From contig JAVJVK010000004.1 of assembly GCA_040221175.1 (NCBI GenBank), forward strand, positions 728,268 to 792,267: a stretch of DNA of 64,000 nt, in the 5' to 3' direction. The number at the start of each line of letters is the position of its first letter. The first letter of the stretch is position 1. Shown in pieces: positions 50,703 to 59,773 of the stretch. Below the pieces are notes generated by a model. The model was not told where the DNA came from and searched no databases. It saw only the letters and a list, made by a program, of their open reading frames with translations. The stretch is from Phycisphaerales bacterium (GTDB lineage Bacteria > Planctomycetota > Phycisphaerae > Phycisphaerales > UBA1924). The position numbers and the translations under genes are program-made.

Positions 50703-51107
50703 TCTCGATCCATCGGCGAGAACCGCCGATAAGACTCTTGGCGGGCCCAATTGGGGCCTCAGGCCAAACCCCACCCCCACGAGGGCCGTAGATGTTCGTG
50801 GGACCGGTTGGGGCGCTTGATGAATCGCGCAACGACGGCCCTTGCACCCGCCGCGAGCCACTGGTCCCCGGCGGAGACTTGAGACAGATAACTTCGACGC
50901 CCGCCAGAGGCCGCGGATTGGCCAGGCCCGGCCGGCGTCCACCAGGCACGATCGACTCCGATCACTGCCGTTCACACATTGCGGAGCACGCCGAAGTGAC
51001 CCCCCGAACCCCTCTCGCAGGCCCGACCGCCGCCCATGGGTGTGGCGTCGCCGGCCGCGTGGCGGTGGCGGGCGGCCCGGCACTCCCTGCACGAGAGCGT
51101 CCACATC
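50703..51107. other. Long intergenic leader upstream of the RNase E/G gene
   Basis: 405 bases without a supported gene. A 7-bp hairpin (ATCGGCG/CGCCGAT, 50712-50730) lies just after the ptsI stop but has no T run. A second GGGCCC/GGGGCC/AGGCC cluster near 50743-50765 can also fold. In proteobacteria the RNase E mRNA leader is the site of autoregulation; a long leader here would allow the same, but this is only analogy. Confidence 0.4.
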
Positions 51108-53981
51108 ATGGCACGAAAGCCCAGCACCTCCGACAACGGATCGACCTCCAAGGCTGACTCGACCGACACCGATACGACGAATACCTCCAAGAAGTCCTCC
51201 GGCAAGAAGTCCTCGCGCGGCTCCTCGGGTCGCGGCCGCGGTCGCTTCCAGAGCGATGCCATCGAGTCCAGCGGCGGCGCCCCTGGCGCGTCCCGCATGC
51301 TCGTCAACTACATCCCGGGCGACGAGTGCCGAATCGCCTTCGTCGAAGACGGCAAGCTCGAGGAATACCACGCCGAGCCAACAGCCTCGACCAGCCGCGT
51401 CAACAACATCTACCTGGGCGTGGTCCGCAACGTCAACACCGCCGTGCAGGCGGCGTTCGTCGACTTCGGGCTCGAAGAGCACGGCTTCCTGCACACCACC
51501 GACGTCCACCCCCGCTACTTCCCTAAAAACGAGGACGCCGCCGAGCGTGTGGGCATCAAGACCCCCCGCCGCGACCGCCCGCCGATCCAGAAGTGCTTCA
51601 AGCCGGGTGACCGCATCATGGTCCAGGTCTTGAAGGAAGGCGTGGGCACCAAGGGCCCCACCCTCACCAGCTACATCTCCATCCCGGGCCGATACCTGGT
51701 CATGATGCCCGGCATGGACAACGTGGGCGTCTCGCGCAAGGTCGAGGACGAGGACACCCGCCGTGCGATGCGCAAGGTGCTCGACCAGCTCGACCTGCCC
51801 GAGGGCTTCGGCTTCATCCTGCGCACCGCTGGCATGGAGCGCACCAAGACCGAACTGAAGCGCGACCTGGCCTACCTTAAGCGCCTCTGGAGCGACATGG
51901 AGAAGCGCCAGAAGAGCAAGAAGGCGCCCCAGGCCCTGTACGCCGAGAGCGACCTGCTCCTCCGTGCCCTGCGAGACCTTGCCGGCACCGAGGTGACGGA
52001 CATCATCATTGATGATCCGGGCGCGCTCGCCCGTGCCGAACGCTTCATCAAGATCGCCTCGCCCCGCAGCCGACCCCAGCTGCGCCAGTACACCGGCCAG
52101 GCGCCGATCTTCGCGGCCTTCGGCATCGAACAGCAGATCCACAACATCCACTCGCGCGAGGTGCCGTTGCCCAGCGGCGGGCGGCTCATCTTCGACGAGA
52201 CCGAAGCGCTGGTGGCCATCGACGTCAACAGCGGCCGCAGCCGCAGCGCGCGAGACGCCGAGAGCAACGCCTTCAACACCAACATGGAAGCGGCCGACGA
52301 GATCTGCCGCCAGCTCCGCCTGCGTGACATGGGCGGCCTGGTCATCAATGACCTGATCGACATGCGGCACGCCAGCAACCGCAAGGCCATCGAACAGCGA
52401 TTCGCCGAGCGACTGGGCCGCGACAGGGCCAAGAGCACCATCCTGCCCATCAGCGAGTTCGGCCTGCTCCAGATGACCCGCCAGCGCATGCGCTCCAGCC
52501 ACGAGCGCACCCACTTCGCCGAGTGCCACCTGTGCAAGGGTCGCGGCGTCATCCGCCGGCCCGATAGCGTCGCCGCCGAAGCACTGCGCGATCTCTCGCT
52601 CATCGCCAGCTACGAGAAGGTCGCACGTGTGGAGATGGTCGTCTCGGCCCAGGTCGCCAGCCACCTGCTCAGCGGCCGCCGCAAGCAGCTAAGCCGCATC
52701 GAGCGTGTCAGCGGCGTGATTACCGAGGTCCGCGTCAGCGAGAACATGGCCGCCGAGCGCTTCGTGCTTCACGCCTACGACAGCAGCAACAACGACATCA
52801 ACATCGAGAAGCTGCCCAAGCTGCCCGAGCCCGAGCAGTTCCTGGTCGAGGCACAGGGGCTTACCGAGACCGATGCCGGGCTGGCCGAATCCGTCGAGGG
52901 ACACGACACCGAAGCCGACCGGTTCGACGAAGAGGTCGATGACGTGCAGGCCGTCCAGGCCCACCCGATCGAACTTGACGCCGACTTCGACGATCAGGAA
53001 GAGGGCGAGGAACGCAGCGGCCGTCGCCGGCGCCGGCGGCGGCGTCGCCGCCGTGGTGGCGGTGGTGACGAAGCCTCGCAGCAGGAAGCTGCCCGGTCAC
53101 ACGATGACGACAGCGAAGATGACGAGAACGTCGAACCACAGGACGAACGACGGGCCGACGCCGACGAGCGCAACGCACACGAGCGAGAATCCGACGATGA
53201 AGACCGTCCGCGCCGCCGCCGCCGACGTCGCCGCCGTGGTGGGCGGGGTCGCTCGGGCGCCGACGCACAAGGCGGCGACCGCCGCGAGAGCGACGATCAC
53301 GAGGAGGCGCGCGAGCCCGATTCGCTCGCCCGCCGGCTCGCCAGCGCCCTTTCCACGCCCCTTCCCGAGTCACACGCGGAAGAAGAAGCAGACGAGGACG
53401 AAGCGCCGGAAGGCCGCCAAGACGACGAAACTCGCGACGAGCAGCACGACGAGCACGACGAAGATCGGCCCCGCCGGCGTCGTCGGCGCCGCCGTCGCCG
53501 GGGCGAGCGTCGCGACGACGAGGCCTCGAGCGACGCCACGAACGTCGATGAGTCCGAGGCAGAATCGGTCGAGCCGGTCGCCGAGTCCGACGAGCCATTG
53601 GATCAAGACGAATCGGACGAGCAGGAGTCCGATCGCCCTCGCCGCCGACGCCGGCGCCGCCGTGGCGGACGCAACCGCGATCGCGCCGAACACGTCGAAG
53701 AAGCCGGCGAGATCGAGGACGCCGAAGAGGCCCACGAACACGACGAAGACGAAGCGGCGGAGGAAGACGAAGCCCCGACCGTCGAAGTCGTTGCCTCGCA
53801 CGAGGAGCCCGAGCCCGAGCCGGCCGGCATGATCGAGCCGCGTCCCAAGCGTGGCCGCCGTTCGCGTCGCGAAGACGACGAGGGCGACCAGACCGACGAG
53901 CCCAAGGCCGAGCAGAAGCCCCGCCCGCGGTTCCTCTACTCGGCCCATCGCCGGACCAAGCCCGGCGGCCCGGGGGCCTGA
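51108..53981 (+). CDS. rne: Rne/Rng family ribonuclease with four-arginine-block disordered C-terminus
   Basis: 957 residues. The basic Ser/Lys-rich N-tail (about 1-60) is followed by the S1 domain ('NIYLGVVRNVNTAVQAAFVD'), RNase-H-like region, catalytic Asp in 'ETEALVAIDVNSGRS' (about 370) and 'GGLVINDLIDMRH' (about 414), and the zinc link 'CHLCKGRGV' (about 472). From about residue 600 the protein is a disordered tail in which four runs of 8-11 Arg (near 640, 700, 790 and 845) alternate with Asp/Glu-rich spacers. It initiates mRNA decay and rRNA processing. The tail probably binds RNA and partners. Start ATG 51108; an upstream ATG at 51036 lacks homology. dxr follows after 4 bases. Confidence 0.94.
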   Translation: MARKPSTSDNGSTSKADSTDTDTTNTSKKSSGKKSSRGSSGRGRGRFQSDAIESSGGAPGASRMLVNYIPGDECRIAFVEDGKLEEYHAEPTASTSRVNNIYLGVVRNVNTAVQAAFVDFGLEEHGFLHTTDVHPRYFPKNEDAAERVGIKTPRRDRPPIQKCFKPGDRIMVQVLKEGVGTKGPTLTSYISIPGRYLVMMPGMDNVGVSRKVEDEDTRRAMRKVLDQLDLPEGFGFILRTAGMERTKTELKRDLAYLKRLWSDMEKRQKSKKAPQALYAESDLLLRALRDLAGTEVTDIIIDDPGALARAERFIKIASPRSRPQLRQYTGQAPIFAAFGIEQQIHNIHSREVPLPSGGRLIFDETEALVAIDVNSGRSRSARDAESNAFNTNMEAADEICRQLRLRDMGGLVINDLIDMRHASNRKAIEQRFAERLGRDRAKSTILPISEFGLLQMTRQRMRSSHERTHFAECHLCKGRGVIRRPDSVAAEALRDLSLIASYEKVARVEMVVSAQVASHLLSGRRKQLSRIERVSGVITEVRVSENMAAERFVLHAYDSSNNDINIEKLPKLPEPEQFLVEAQGLTETDAGLAESVEGHDTEADRFDEEVDDVQAVQAHPIELDADFDDQEEGEERSGRRRRRRRRRRRGGGGDEASQQEAARSHDDDSEDDENVEPQDERRADADERNAHERESDDEDRPRRRRRRRRRGGRGRSGADAQGGDRRESDDHEEAREPDSLARRLASALSTPLPESHAEEEADEDEAPEGRQDDETRDEQHDEHDEDRPRRRRRRRRRRGERRDDEASSDATNVDESEAESVEPVAESDEPLDQDESDEQESDRPRRRRRRRRGGRNRDRAEHVEEAGEIEDAEEAHEHDEDEAAEEDEAPTVEVVASHEEPEPEPAGMIEPRPKRGRRSRREDDEGDQTDEPKAEQKPRPRFLYSAHRRTKPGGPGA

Positions 53982-53985
53982 GTCG

Positions 53986-55185
53986 ATGTCTATCGGCACG
54001 CGGCGGCTGATCGTCCTGGGCAGCACCGGCTCCATCGGCCGGCAAACACTGGACGTCGTCGCCCATGTCGCTTCGTTCGCCAAAGCCAGAGGCCAGCCCC
54101 CACCCATCGAGGTGGTGGGCCTGGCCGCCGGCCGGCGTGCGCACGAGTTGCAGGAGCAGGCCGCAGCACACAGTGTGGCGCACACAGCCCTGTGCGAAGG
54201 CGACGGCGGATCGGCAACCTTCATCGGCAGAGACGCCACCGAGCGCCTCGTGCGCGAGGTCGACGCCGACATCGTCATGGCCGCCGTGGTGGGTGCGGCC
54301 GGTTTGCCCGCCACGCTCGCCGCGGTCGAACTCGGTCGCGATGTTGCATTGGCGAACAAGGAGACCCTCGTCGCCGCCGGCGCCGTCGTGGTTCCGGCCG
54401 CCGCGCGCTCAGGCTCCAAGCTGCTCCCCGTCGACAGCGAACACTCGGCGCTCTGGCAGTGCCTGCATGCCATCGCCGGCCCCGACGCCGCGCCGCCGAT
54501 GGAGCCGCCCGCGCACGTCTCGCGCCTGGTTCTCACCGCCTCGGGCGGGCCCTTCCGCACCGCGTCGGCCGACGAGGTCTACAACGCCACTCCCGAGCAA
54601 GCGCTCGCCCACCCCACGTGGGACATGGGCCCCAAGGTCACCATCGACTGCGCCTCGCTCACCAACAAGGCCCTCGAAGTCATCGAGGCCCACTGGCTCT
54701 TTGGCTTCCCATCTGCGCAATTGGGCGTGCTCGTACATCCCCAGTCCATCGTGCACTCGCTCATCGAGACCGTCGACGGCTCGGTGCTCGCCCAGCTGGG
54801 CGTCAGCGACATGCGCCTGCCCATCCAGCTCGCGCTCACCCACCCCCGCCGCATGCCGGGCAATACCCCGCCGCTGAACCTCGCCCAACTCGCCCGCCTG
54901 GACTTCGAGGAGCCCGACGAGGCCCGCTTCCCCGCCCTGGCTCTGGCACGCTGGGTCATCGACACCGGCGGCACCGCCGGGGCCATCTTCAACGCCGCCA
55001 ACGAGGCCGCCGTCGAGGCCTTCCTGGCCGGCCACGTCCCCTTCGGCCGCATCGGCGAGCTGACCCGGGACGCCTGCGAATCCCTCGACGTCTCACCGCT
55101 CCGCACGCTCGAAGACGCTACAAACGCCGACGCAAGGGCCCGCGAATACGTCGAACGCCACATCGCCGCGGCCATGCGGTCATAA
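53986..55185 (+). CDS. dxr: 1-deoxy-D-xylulose-5-phosphate reductoisomerase
   Basis: 399 residues. First committed MEP-pathway step, converting DXP to MEP with NADPH. Seen: 'LIVLGSTGSIGRQTLDVV' (NADPH loop), 'VALANKETLVAAG', metal ligands in 'LLPVDSEHSALWQCL', the flexible substrate loop 'LTASGGPFRT', 'HPTWDMGPKVTIDCASLTNK' and 'IFNAANEAAVEAFLAG'. It begins 4 bases after the RNase E stop, so the two genes are probably co-transcribed. ispG, a later enzyme of the pathway, lies 33 kb away. Confidence 0.96.
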   Translation: MSIGTRRLIVLGSTGSIGRQTLDVVAHVASFAKARGQPPPIEVVGLAAGRRAHELQEQAAAHSVAHTALCEGDGGSATFIGRDATERLVREVDADIVMAAVVGAAGLPATLAAVELGRDVALANKETLVAAGAVVVPAAARSGSKLLPVDSEHSALWQCLHAIAGPDAAPPMEPPAHVSRLVLTASGGPFRTASADEVYNATPEQALAHPTWDMGPKVTIDCASLTNKALEVIEAHWLFGFPSAQLGVLVHPQSIVHSLIETVDGSVLAQLGVSDMRLPIQLALTHPRRMPGNTPPLNLAQLARLDFEEPDEARFPALALARWVIDTGGTAGAIFNAANEAAVEAFLAGHVPFGRIGELTRDACESLDVSPLRTLEDATNADARAREYVERHIAAAMRS

Positions 55186-55225
55186 GGACCGCAACCTGCC
55201 AGGGCCGCGCTGGTACTCTTACGGC

Positions 55226-56779
55226 ATGCTCGATCTCACCGCTCACCGCCGCGGCGGCGTATACAAGAAGCTCATGCTCGCCATCGCCATCATCCTGGGC
55301 CTGGCGATCGTGCTGATCGTGCTGGAGTACTTCGCCGGCGCGTCGGCCAAGCCCGTCATCACCGATCGCTACAGCGCCGAACTCGAACAACGCTCGCTCG
55401 ATCGGCAGGCCGCGTACACGGGCGAGGGCCCCAACGCCTACGAGCAGTTCGGCGCCATCGTGATGGAAGCCAAAGCCGCCAATGACGAGCTGTTCGATGC
55501 ACTGCTCGAGCGTCTGGACCAGCAAGACACCGACGAGGACGATCCCTGGGCGTACGACGCGTTCGAGCCGCTTTACTTCGTGCCCGACGAGGGCACACCC
55601 GAGCAGTTCGAGCGCGCCCGCCAGCGCGGCGTGCAGGCCCTTCAGGACTGGGAAGCCCGCGGCATCTTCGCCCGCACCGCCGCCCTACCCACCCTGGGCC
55701 CCGTCGCCCGGCCGCCCACCGACAGTGTGGTCGAGGACATCATGGTGCCCTTCATGGGCGCTGCGCGCATGCTCGCCCGCACCCAGGCCGCCCGCGGCCG
55801 GGTTGCCGCTCAGGCCGGCGACCACGCCACCCTCGTGCAAGCCACCGACGAAACGCTCGCCCTGGGCCGGCACATGGGCAACTTGGGCTACCTGATCGAT
55901 TGGCTGGTGGGCGTCGCCGTGCAGGAACTGGCGCGATCATCCATGCTCGACTCACTGTTGCTGCATCCGACGAGCGACCAGGCAATCCTGCAAGAACTCG
56001 ATGCCTCAATCGAGCGGGAGATGCAGGAACGCATGCCAACCCTGGCCGACGCCCTTCGAGGCGAACGGCTCTATCTACTCGACTCTCTTCAACACTACTT
56101 CACCGACGACGGCAACGGCGGCGGCCGCTTCCTGCCCCTCCAGTACGTCCGACTCGTCGAGAGCGAGTTTTTCCCGGTCGACTCCACCCTCACCCCCTTC
56201 GGCGATCGCACGCTCTCGAACATTCATGGCCGGCTGTACCTCGGCCGACGCGAGACGACCCAATGGTTCGAAGGGCTCTTCCAGCGGTACATCGCCGCCG
56301 CCGAAGCCACCAGCGCCGACGCCCCGACCCGTGCAGCCGAAGTCGGCCGCTACGTCGACACCGCAACCTGGCGGAACCCGGTCGCCCAGAACTCCAGCAT
56401 CTTCTTCGGCACCTCGCTGCAAGCCGAACGCCGCCGCCAGATCCAGTCCGCCGGCACACGCGTGCTGCTGGCGATCGAACGATACCGCCTCCAACACGGC
56501 GCCCCGCCCGCCACGCTCGAAGACCTGGGCGACCTGCTGCCGCAGGATCTGCGCACCGATCCCTACACCAGCCAGCCCTGGCACTACGAGCCCACGCCCG
56601 CCACCATCACCGCCGACGGTCAGCCGCTACTGCCCGGCGCGCACGCCTGGCCCTACACGCTCGCCAGCCGGCCGCTACCCGGCCGCACGCCCAACCCGAC
56701 CGAAGACCGCGGCATCGACCCGCGCACGGGCGTGCTCATCACCGTGCCGATCCAGGGGCCCCAGTATGACACGCCGTAA
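55226..56779 (+). CDS. Membrane-anchored protein A of a paralogue cluster, pseudopilin-like C-terminal motif
   Basis: 517 residues, unknown function. One N-terminal transmembrane helix (about 16-38, 'LMLAIAIILGLAIVLIVL'). The long helical body includes 'GAARMLARTQAARGRVAAQA' and 'FGDRTLSNIHGRLYLGR'. Near the C-terminus 'RVLLAIERYRLQHGAPPATL', 'EDLGDLLPQDLRTDPYTSQP' and 'WHYEPTP' recalls the end of GspG-type pseudopilins (Y-x-x-x-x-G-x-x-P...L..DPxxGxPxxY). No prepilin cleavage site is present. The next gene, its paralogue, overlaps it by 14 bases. Confidence 0.78.
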   Translation: MLDLTAHRRGGVYKKLMLAIAIILGLAIVLIVLEYFAGASAKPVITDRYSAELEQRSLDRQAAYTGEGPNAYEQFGAIVMEAKAANDELFDALLERLDQQDTDEDDPWAYDAFEPLYFVPDEGTPEQFERARQRGVQALQDWEARGIFARTAALPTLGPVARPPTDSVVEDIMVPFMGAARMLARTQAARGRVAAQAGDHATLVQATDETLALGRHMGNLGYLIDWLVGVAVQELARSSMLDSLLLHPTSDQAILQELDASIEREMQERMPTLADALRGERLYLLDSLQHYFTDDGNGGGRFLPLQYVRLVESEFFPVDSTLTPFGDRTLSNIHGRLYLGRRETTQWFEGLFQRYIAAAEATSADAPTRAAEVGRYVDTATWRNPVAQNSSIFFGTSLQAERRRQIQSAGTRVLLAIERYRLQHGAPPATLEDLGDLLPQDLRTDPYTSQPWHYEPTPATITADGQPLLPGAHAWPYTLASRPLPGRTPNPTEDRGIDPRTGVLITVPIQGPQYDTP

Positions 56780-58337
56780 TCCGACTTGCGCGTTCCTCAG
56801 CCGCCGAGGCGGCATCCTGGGCAAACTGCTCATCACCATCGGCATCGCGCTGCTGGTCCTCGTCGTGCTGGCCGCGTCCGAACTCATCGCCGCCATGACC
56901 GCCTCGCCCAGCATCACCACCAACTATGGTCAGCACACCTACGACCGAATCCTTGAACGCCAGCGCTCGGTGCACGGCGACGGCCCCAACCAATGGCCAC
57001 GCTTTGCCGAGATCATGGAAAAGGTCGAAGAAGGGCGCAACGACCTCGACCGCCGCAACCAGGCGTACCAGCCCGGCGCCGTCGACCCATTCCCGGCTAT
57101 TGATTTCTACATCATCCGTGGACCCTACGACGACCCGGCTGCGTACAACCTGCCCGATCTTGCCGCCCACTACGCCCGCGCTCGTGAGCGCGGCATCGAG
57201 GCCTACAACCACTGGCGAGACATCGGCGTCTTCAAAGAATCCGCAGATCTCCCGGGCCTGCAACCAATCACCTCGCCCGACATCACGGCCCCGGGCGTTG
57301 AGGTTCCCCTCGAGCAGTTCGGGCTGGCACGGTCTCTTGCACGCGCCCAAGTGGCGCGCATGCGGTTGGCCGCCGAGGCGAACGACCCCGGCGAACGCAT
57401 CGTCGCGCTGGAAGAGGGTCTCGCCCTCTCGCGCATCATGGCCGACAGCGGAACGATGCTTGGGTGGCTGACCAGCATTGCCATAGATGGCCTTGCCGTC
57501 ACTTCGTTCCTCCACGACGCATACCTCTTCCCCCTCGACGACGCCACCCTCGCCGCCGCCGACGCCGCGATCGAGCGCGAACTGGTCGACAACTTCCCCA
57601 CCCTCGCCGACGTCATGGCCAGCGAGCGCGACGCCGCCCTCGACCACATCCAGCGGGTCTACACCGCCCGTGGCCGCTTCATCCCTCTCGCCCACGCGCG
57701 CCTCAGCTATACCTACGACATCAACCAGGCGCCAGACGAGCTCCTGCCCTTCGGCGATTCGAAGTTCTCGAACATTCATTCACGCTTGTTCATCGATCGC
57801 GACGCCGCGACGGCGTGGATCAACGACGCCTACGACCTGGCCGACGCCGCCTCGATCGCCACCGGCGCCGACGCCATTGCTGCCGACGCCGCGCTCGAAG
57901 CACACTACGCCGCGCCCACGTGGCACAATCCGGCCAAGGACATCGGCCTGGAGCCCCACCGCGTCATCGACTCAGCGCGCCGGCGCGACATCCAGATCGC
58001 CGGCTGGCGCGTCATGCTCGCCATCGAGCGCTACCGACTGGCCCACGACGGCGCCCCGCCGCAGACCCTGGCCGACCTGGGCGACCTGCTGCCCAACCAC
58101 CTGCGCCTCGACCCCTTCACCGCCCAGCCCTGGCACTACGAGCCCGTCGCCCCCACCACCGGCTGGAACAACGAACCCATCGGCAGCCACGAGACCATCT
58201 GGCCCTATACCCTGGCCAGCCGCCCCCTGCCGGGCTTCGAGACCGCCACGCCCGAGTTTCCGAACCACCCGGATACCGTTGTGCAGATCACCATGCCAAT
58301 CGAACTGCCGGTGGAACGCTGGCCCAACGGCCCCTGA
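56766..58337 (+). CDS. Membrane-anchored protein B of the paralogue cluster
   Basis: 523 residues, paralogue of the preceding gene: an N-terminal transmembrane helix ('LLITIGIALLVLVVLAASEL', about 20-40), 'LARSLARAQVARMRLAAEA', 'FGDSKFSNIHSRLFIDRD' and the C-terminal 'RVMLAIERYRLAHDGAPPQT', 'LADLGDLLPNHLRLDPFTAQ', 'PWHYEP' and 'WPYTLASRPLPG'. The ATG at 56766 lies inside the end of the previous gene, pointing to coupled translation. Function unknown. Confidence 0.78.
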   Translation: MTRRNPTCAFLSRRGGILGKLLITIGIALLVLVVLAASELIAAMTASPSITTNYGQHTYDRILERQRSVHGDGPNQWPRFAEIMEKVEEGRNDLDRRNQAYQPGAVDPFPAIDFYIIRGPYDDPAAYNLPDLAAHYARARERGIEAYNHWRDIGVFKESADLPGLQPITSPDITAPGVEVPLEQFGLARSLARAQVARMRLAAEANDPGERIVALEEGLALSRIMADSGTMLGWLTSIAIDGLAVTSFLHDAYLFPLDDATLAAADAAIERELVDNFPTLADVMASERDAALDHIQRVYTARGRFIPLAHARLSYTYDINQAPDELLPFGDSKFSNIHSRLFIDRDAATAWINDAYDLADAASIATGADAIAADAALEAHYAAPTWHNPAKDIGLEPHRVIDSARRRDIQIAGWRVMLAIERYRLAHDGAPPQTLADLGDLLPNHLRLDPFTAQPWHYEPVAPTTGWNNEPIGSHETIWPYTLASRPLPGFETATPEFPNHPDTVVQITMPIELPVERWPNGP

Positions 58338-58360
58338 GCCGCACGCCCCTATCCTGCCCA

Positions 58361-59770
58361 ATGCGCACGCTCCTGGCTTCGCTCTTGATCGCACTGCCGA
58401 CACTGGCACAAGATGCCCCAACGGTTGATCCCTCGCCCGCGGCCGCGACGGACGACCGCAGCCAGTGGGCCCGATACGAAGCGATCATGGCCGATCTCGA
58501 GGCGTTCGTCGAAGAAGCCAGGGCCGCCGAGCGCGACGTCCGGCAGGAAGACAACGACTGGGCGGGCACTGGATTCTCGGCTTACTACTGGCAGCCGGGG
58601 TATGGCCGCCGCGTACACCGTGCTCGAGAGCGGGCGCGTTTGGCAGCTGTGCTCGACGACTGGACCGCGCGCGGCGTGTTCGAGCACACCGCGGCCCTCG
58701 CCAACCTCCATGGAATTAAACCACCGCCGACCAGCCCCGGGGATCCGCCGGCGTTCTCGCTGAGACTCATTCGAGAGCTTGCACGCATCCAGATTGCGAG
58801 GATGCATCTGGCCGCCGAACGCGGCGACGACGAGACGCGGCTCACTGCCTTCGAGGAGCTCTTGTCGATGCATCGCTTACACCTGTGGCACGACCACATG
58901 ATTGCATGGGGGGTCGCCGAGTCAGGCGCGCGGGATGCCTGCGCCGAACTGTTGCGCACGCAGTTGCGTTTTCCGATGACCCAGGACATCGCGCTGGCAC
59001 GCGCAGACACGGCCATCGAGCGCGAAGCGGTTGAACGATGGATGAATGCCGAGGGCGTGGCGGCGATGATCCGCGACGACCTGCTGCACATCATCGCCCA
59101 GACCTACACCGACGGCGGCGAAGGCGACGGTGTCTTCCACCCCGAAGCATACGACGACTTGCTGCGCGGCGCCCCCCGGCGCGTCGACCTTGAGGAATAC
59201 CGCGGGCCATTCGAATCACATAGCGAGGCGAGGGCGTGGAGCGACACCTTTTTGGCCCTGGTGTCCACGATGCTCCAGTCATCCGGACAGGCATACATCG
59301 ACGCCGAACGCGCAGCACAGTCGCTGATAGACGAAGCCTCGCCAGCAATACCGTTGGCTGGCGATTTTGGACCTGTGTATCTGTTCATCGTTCGCAACGA
59401 ACGCCGGAGAGGGGTACTCGTTGACGGCTCGCGCGTCGTCTTGGCTATTGAGCGGTACCGCGTGGCAAATGGCGGCGCCTCTCCCGCGACGCTCGCCGAT
59501 CTCGGTCCATTGCTGTCGCAGGAACTGCGCACGGATCCGATGAGCGGCGAGCCATGGCTGTATTCTCCCGAGCCGTTGCAGACGGACGAGTACGGGAGGC
59601 CACTGCTTCCCGGAGCCGCGGTCTGGCCCTACACCCTGCGCGGCCATGTCCTGCCGGGCGTCGAGTCGCCGGTGGGCTACGCCCGCGATGCGACCGAAGG
59701 CCTGCTGATCAACCCGCCCATCCAGGGACACGATTTTGACCCCGAGCCTGACGAAGCGGAGGGGAACTGA
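58361..59770 (+). CDS. Exported protein C of the paralogue cluster
   Basis: 469 residues. In place of an uncleaved helix it has a signal peptide ('MRTLLASLLIALPTLAQDA'). The body follows the same plan: 'LRLIRELARIQIARMHLAAE', then C-terminal 'RVVLAIERYRVANGGASPAT', 'LADLGPLLSQELRTDPMSGE' and 'VWPYTLRGHVLPG'. More diverged than the first two; the 'SNIH' motif is absent. It begins 23 bases after gene B and ends 3 bases before gene D. Function unknown. Confidence 0.76.
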   Translation: MRTLLASLLIALPTLAQDAPTVDPSPAAATDDRSQWARYEAIMADLEAFVEEARAAERDVRQEDNDWAGTGFSAYYWQPGYGRRVHRARERARLAAVLDDWTARGVFEHTAALANLHGIKPPPTSPGDPPAFSLRLIRELARIQIARMHLAAERGDDETRLTAFEELLSMHRLHLWHDHMIAWGVAESGARDACAELLRTQLRFPMTQDIALARADTAIEREAVERWMNAEGVAAMIRDDLLHIIAQTYTDGGEGDGVFHPEAYDDLLRGAPRRVDLEEYRGPFESHSEARAWSDTFLALVSTMLQSSGQAYIDAERAAQSLIDEASPAIPLAGDFGPVYLFIVRNERRRGVLVDGSRVVLAIERYRVANGGASPATLADLGPLLSQELRTDPMSGEPWLYSPEPLQTDEYGRPLLPGAAVWPYTLRGHVLPGVESPVGYARDATEGLLINPPIQGHDFDPEPDEAEGN

Positions 59771-59773
59771 CCA

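Noticed and set aside
48864-52664. 1266-codon minus-strand open frame
   Set aside because: It runs opposite ptsI and rne, both unmistakable, and its composition (Asp/Gly/His/Leu-rich) is that of a reverse-strand shadow.
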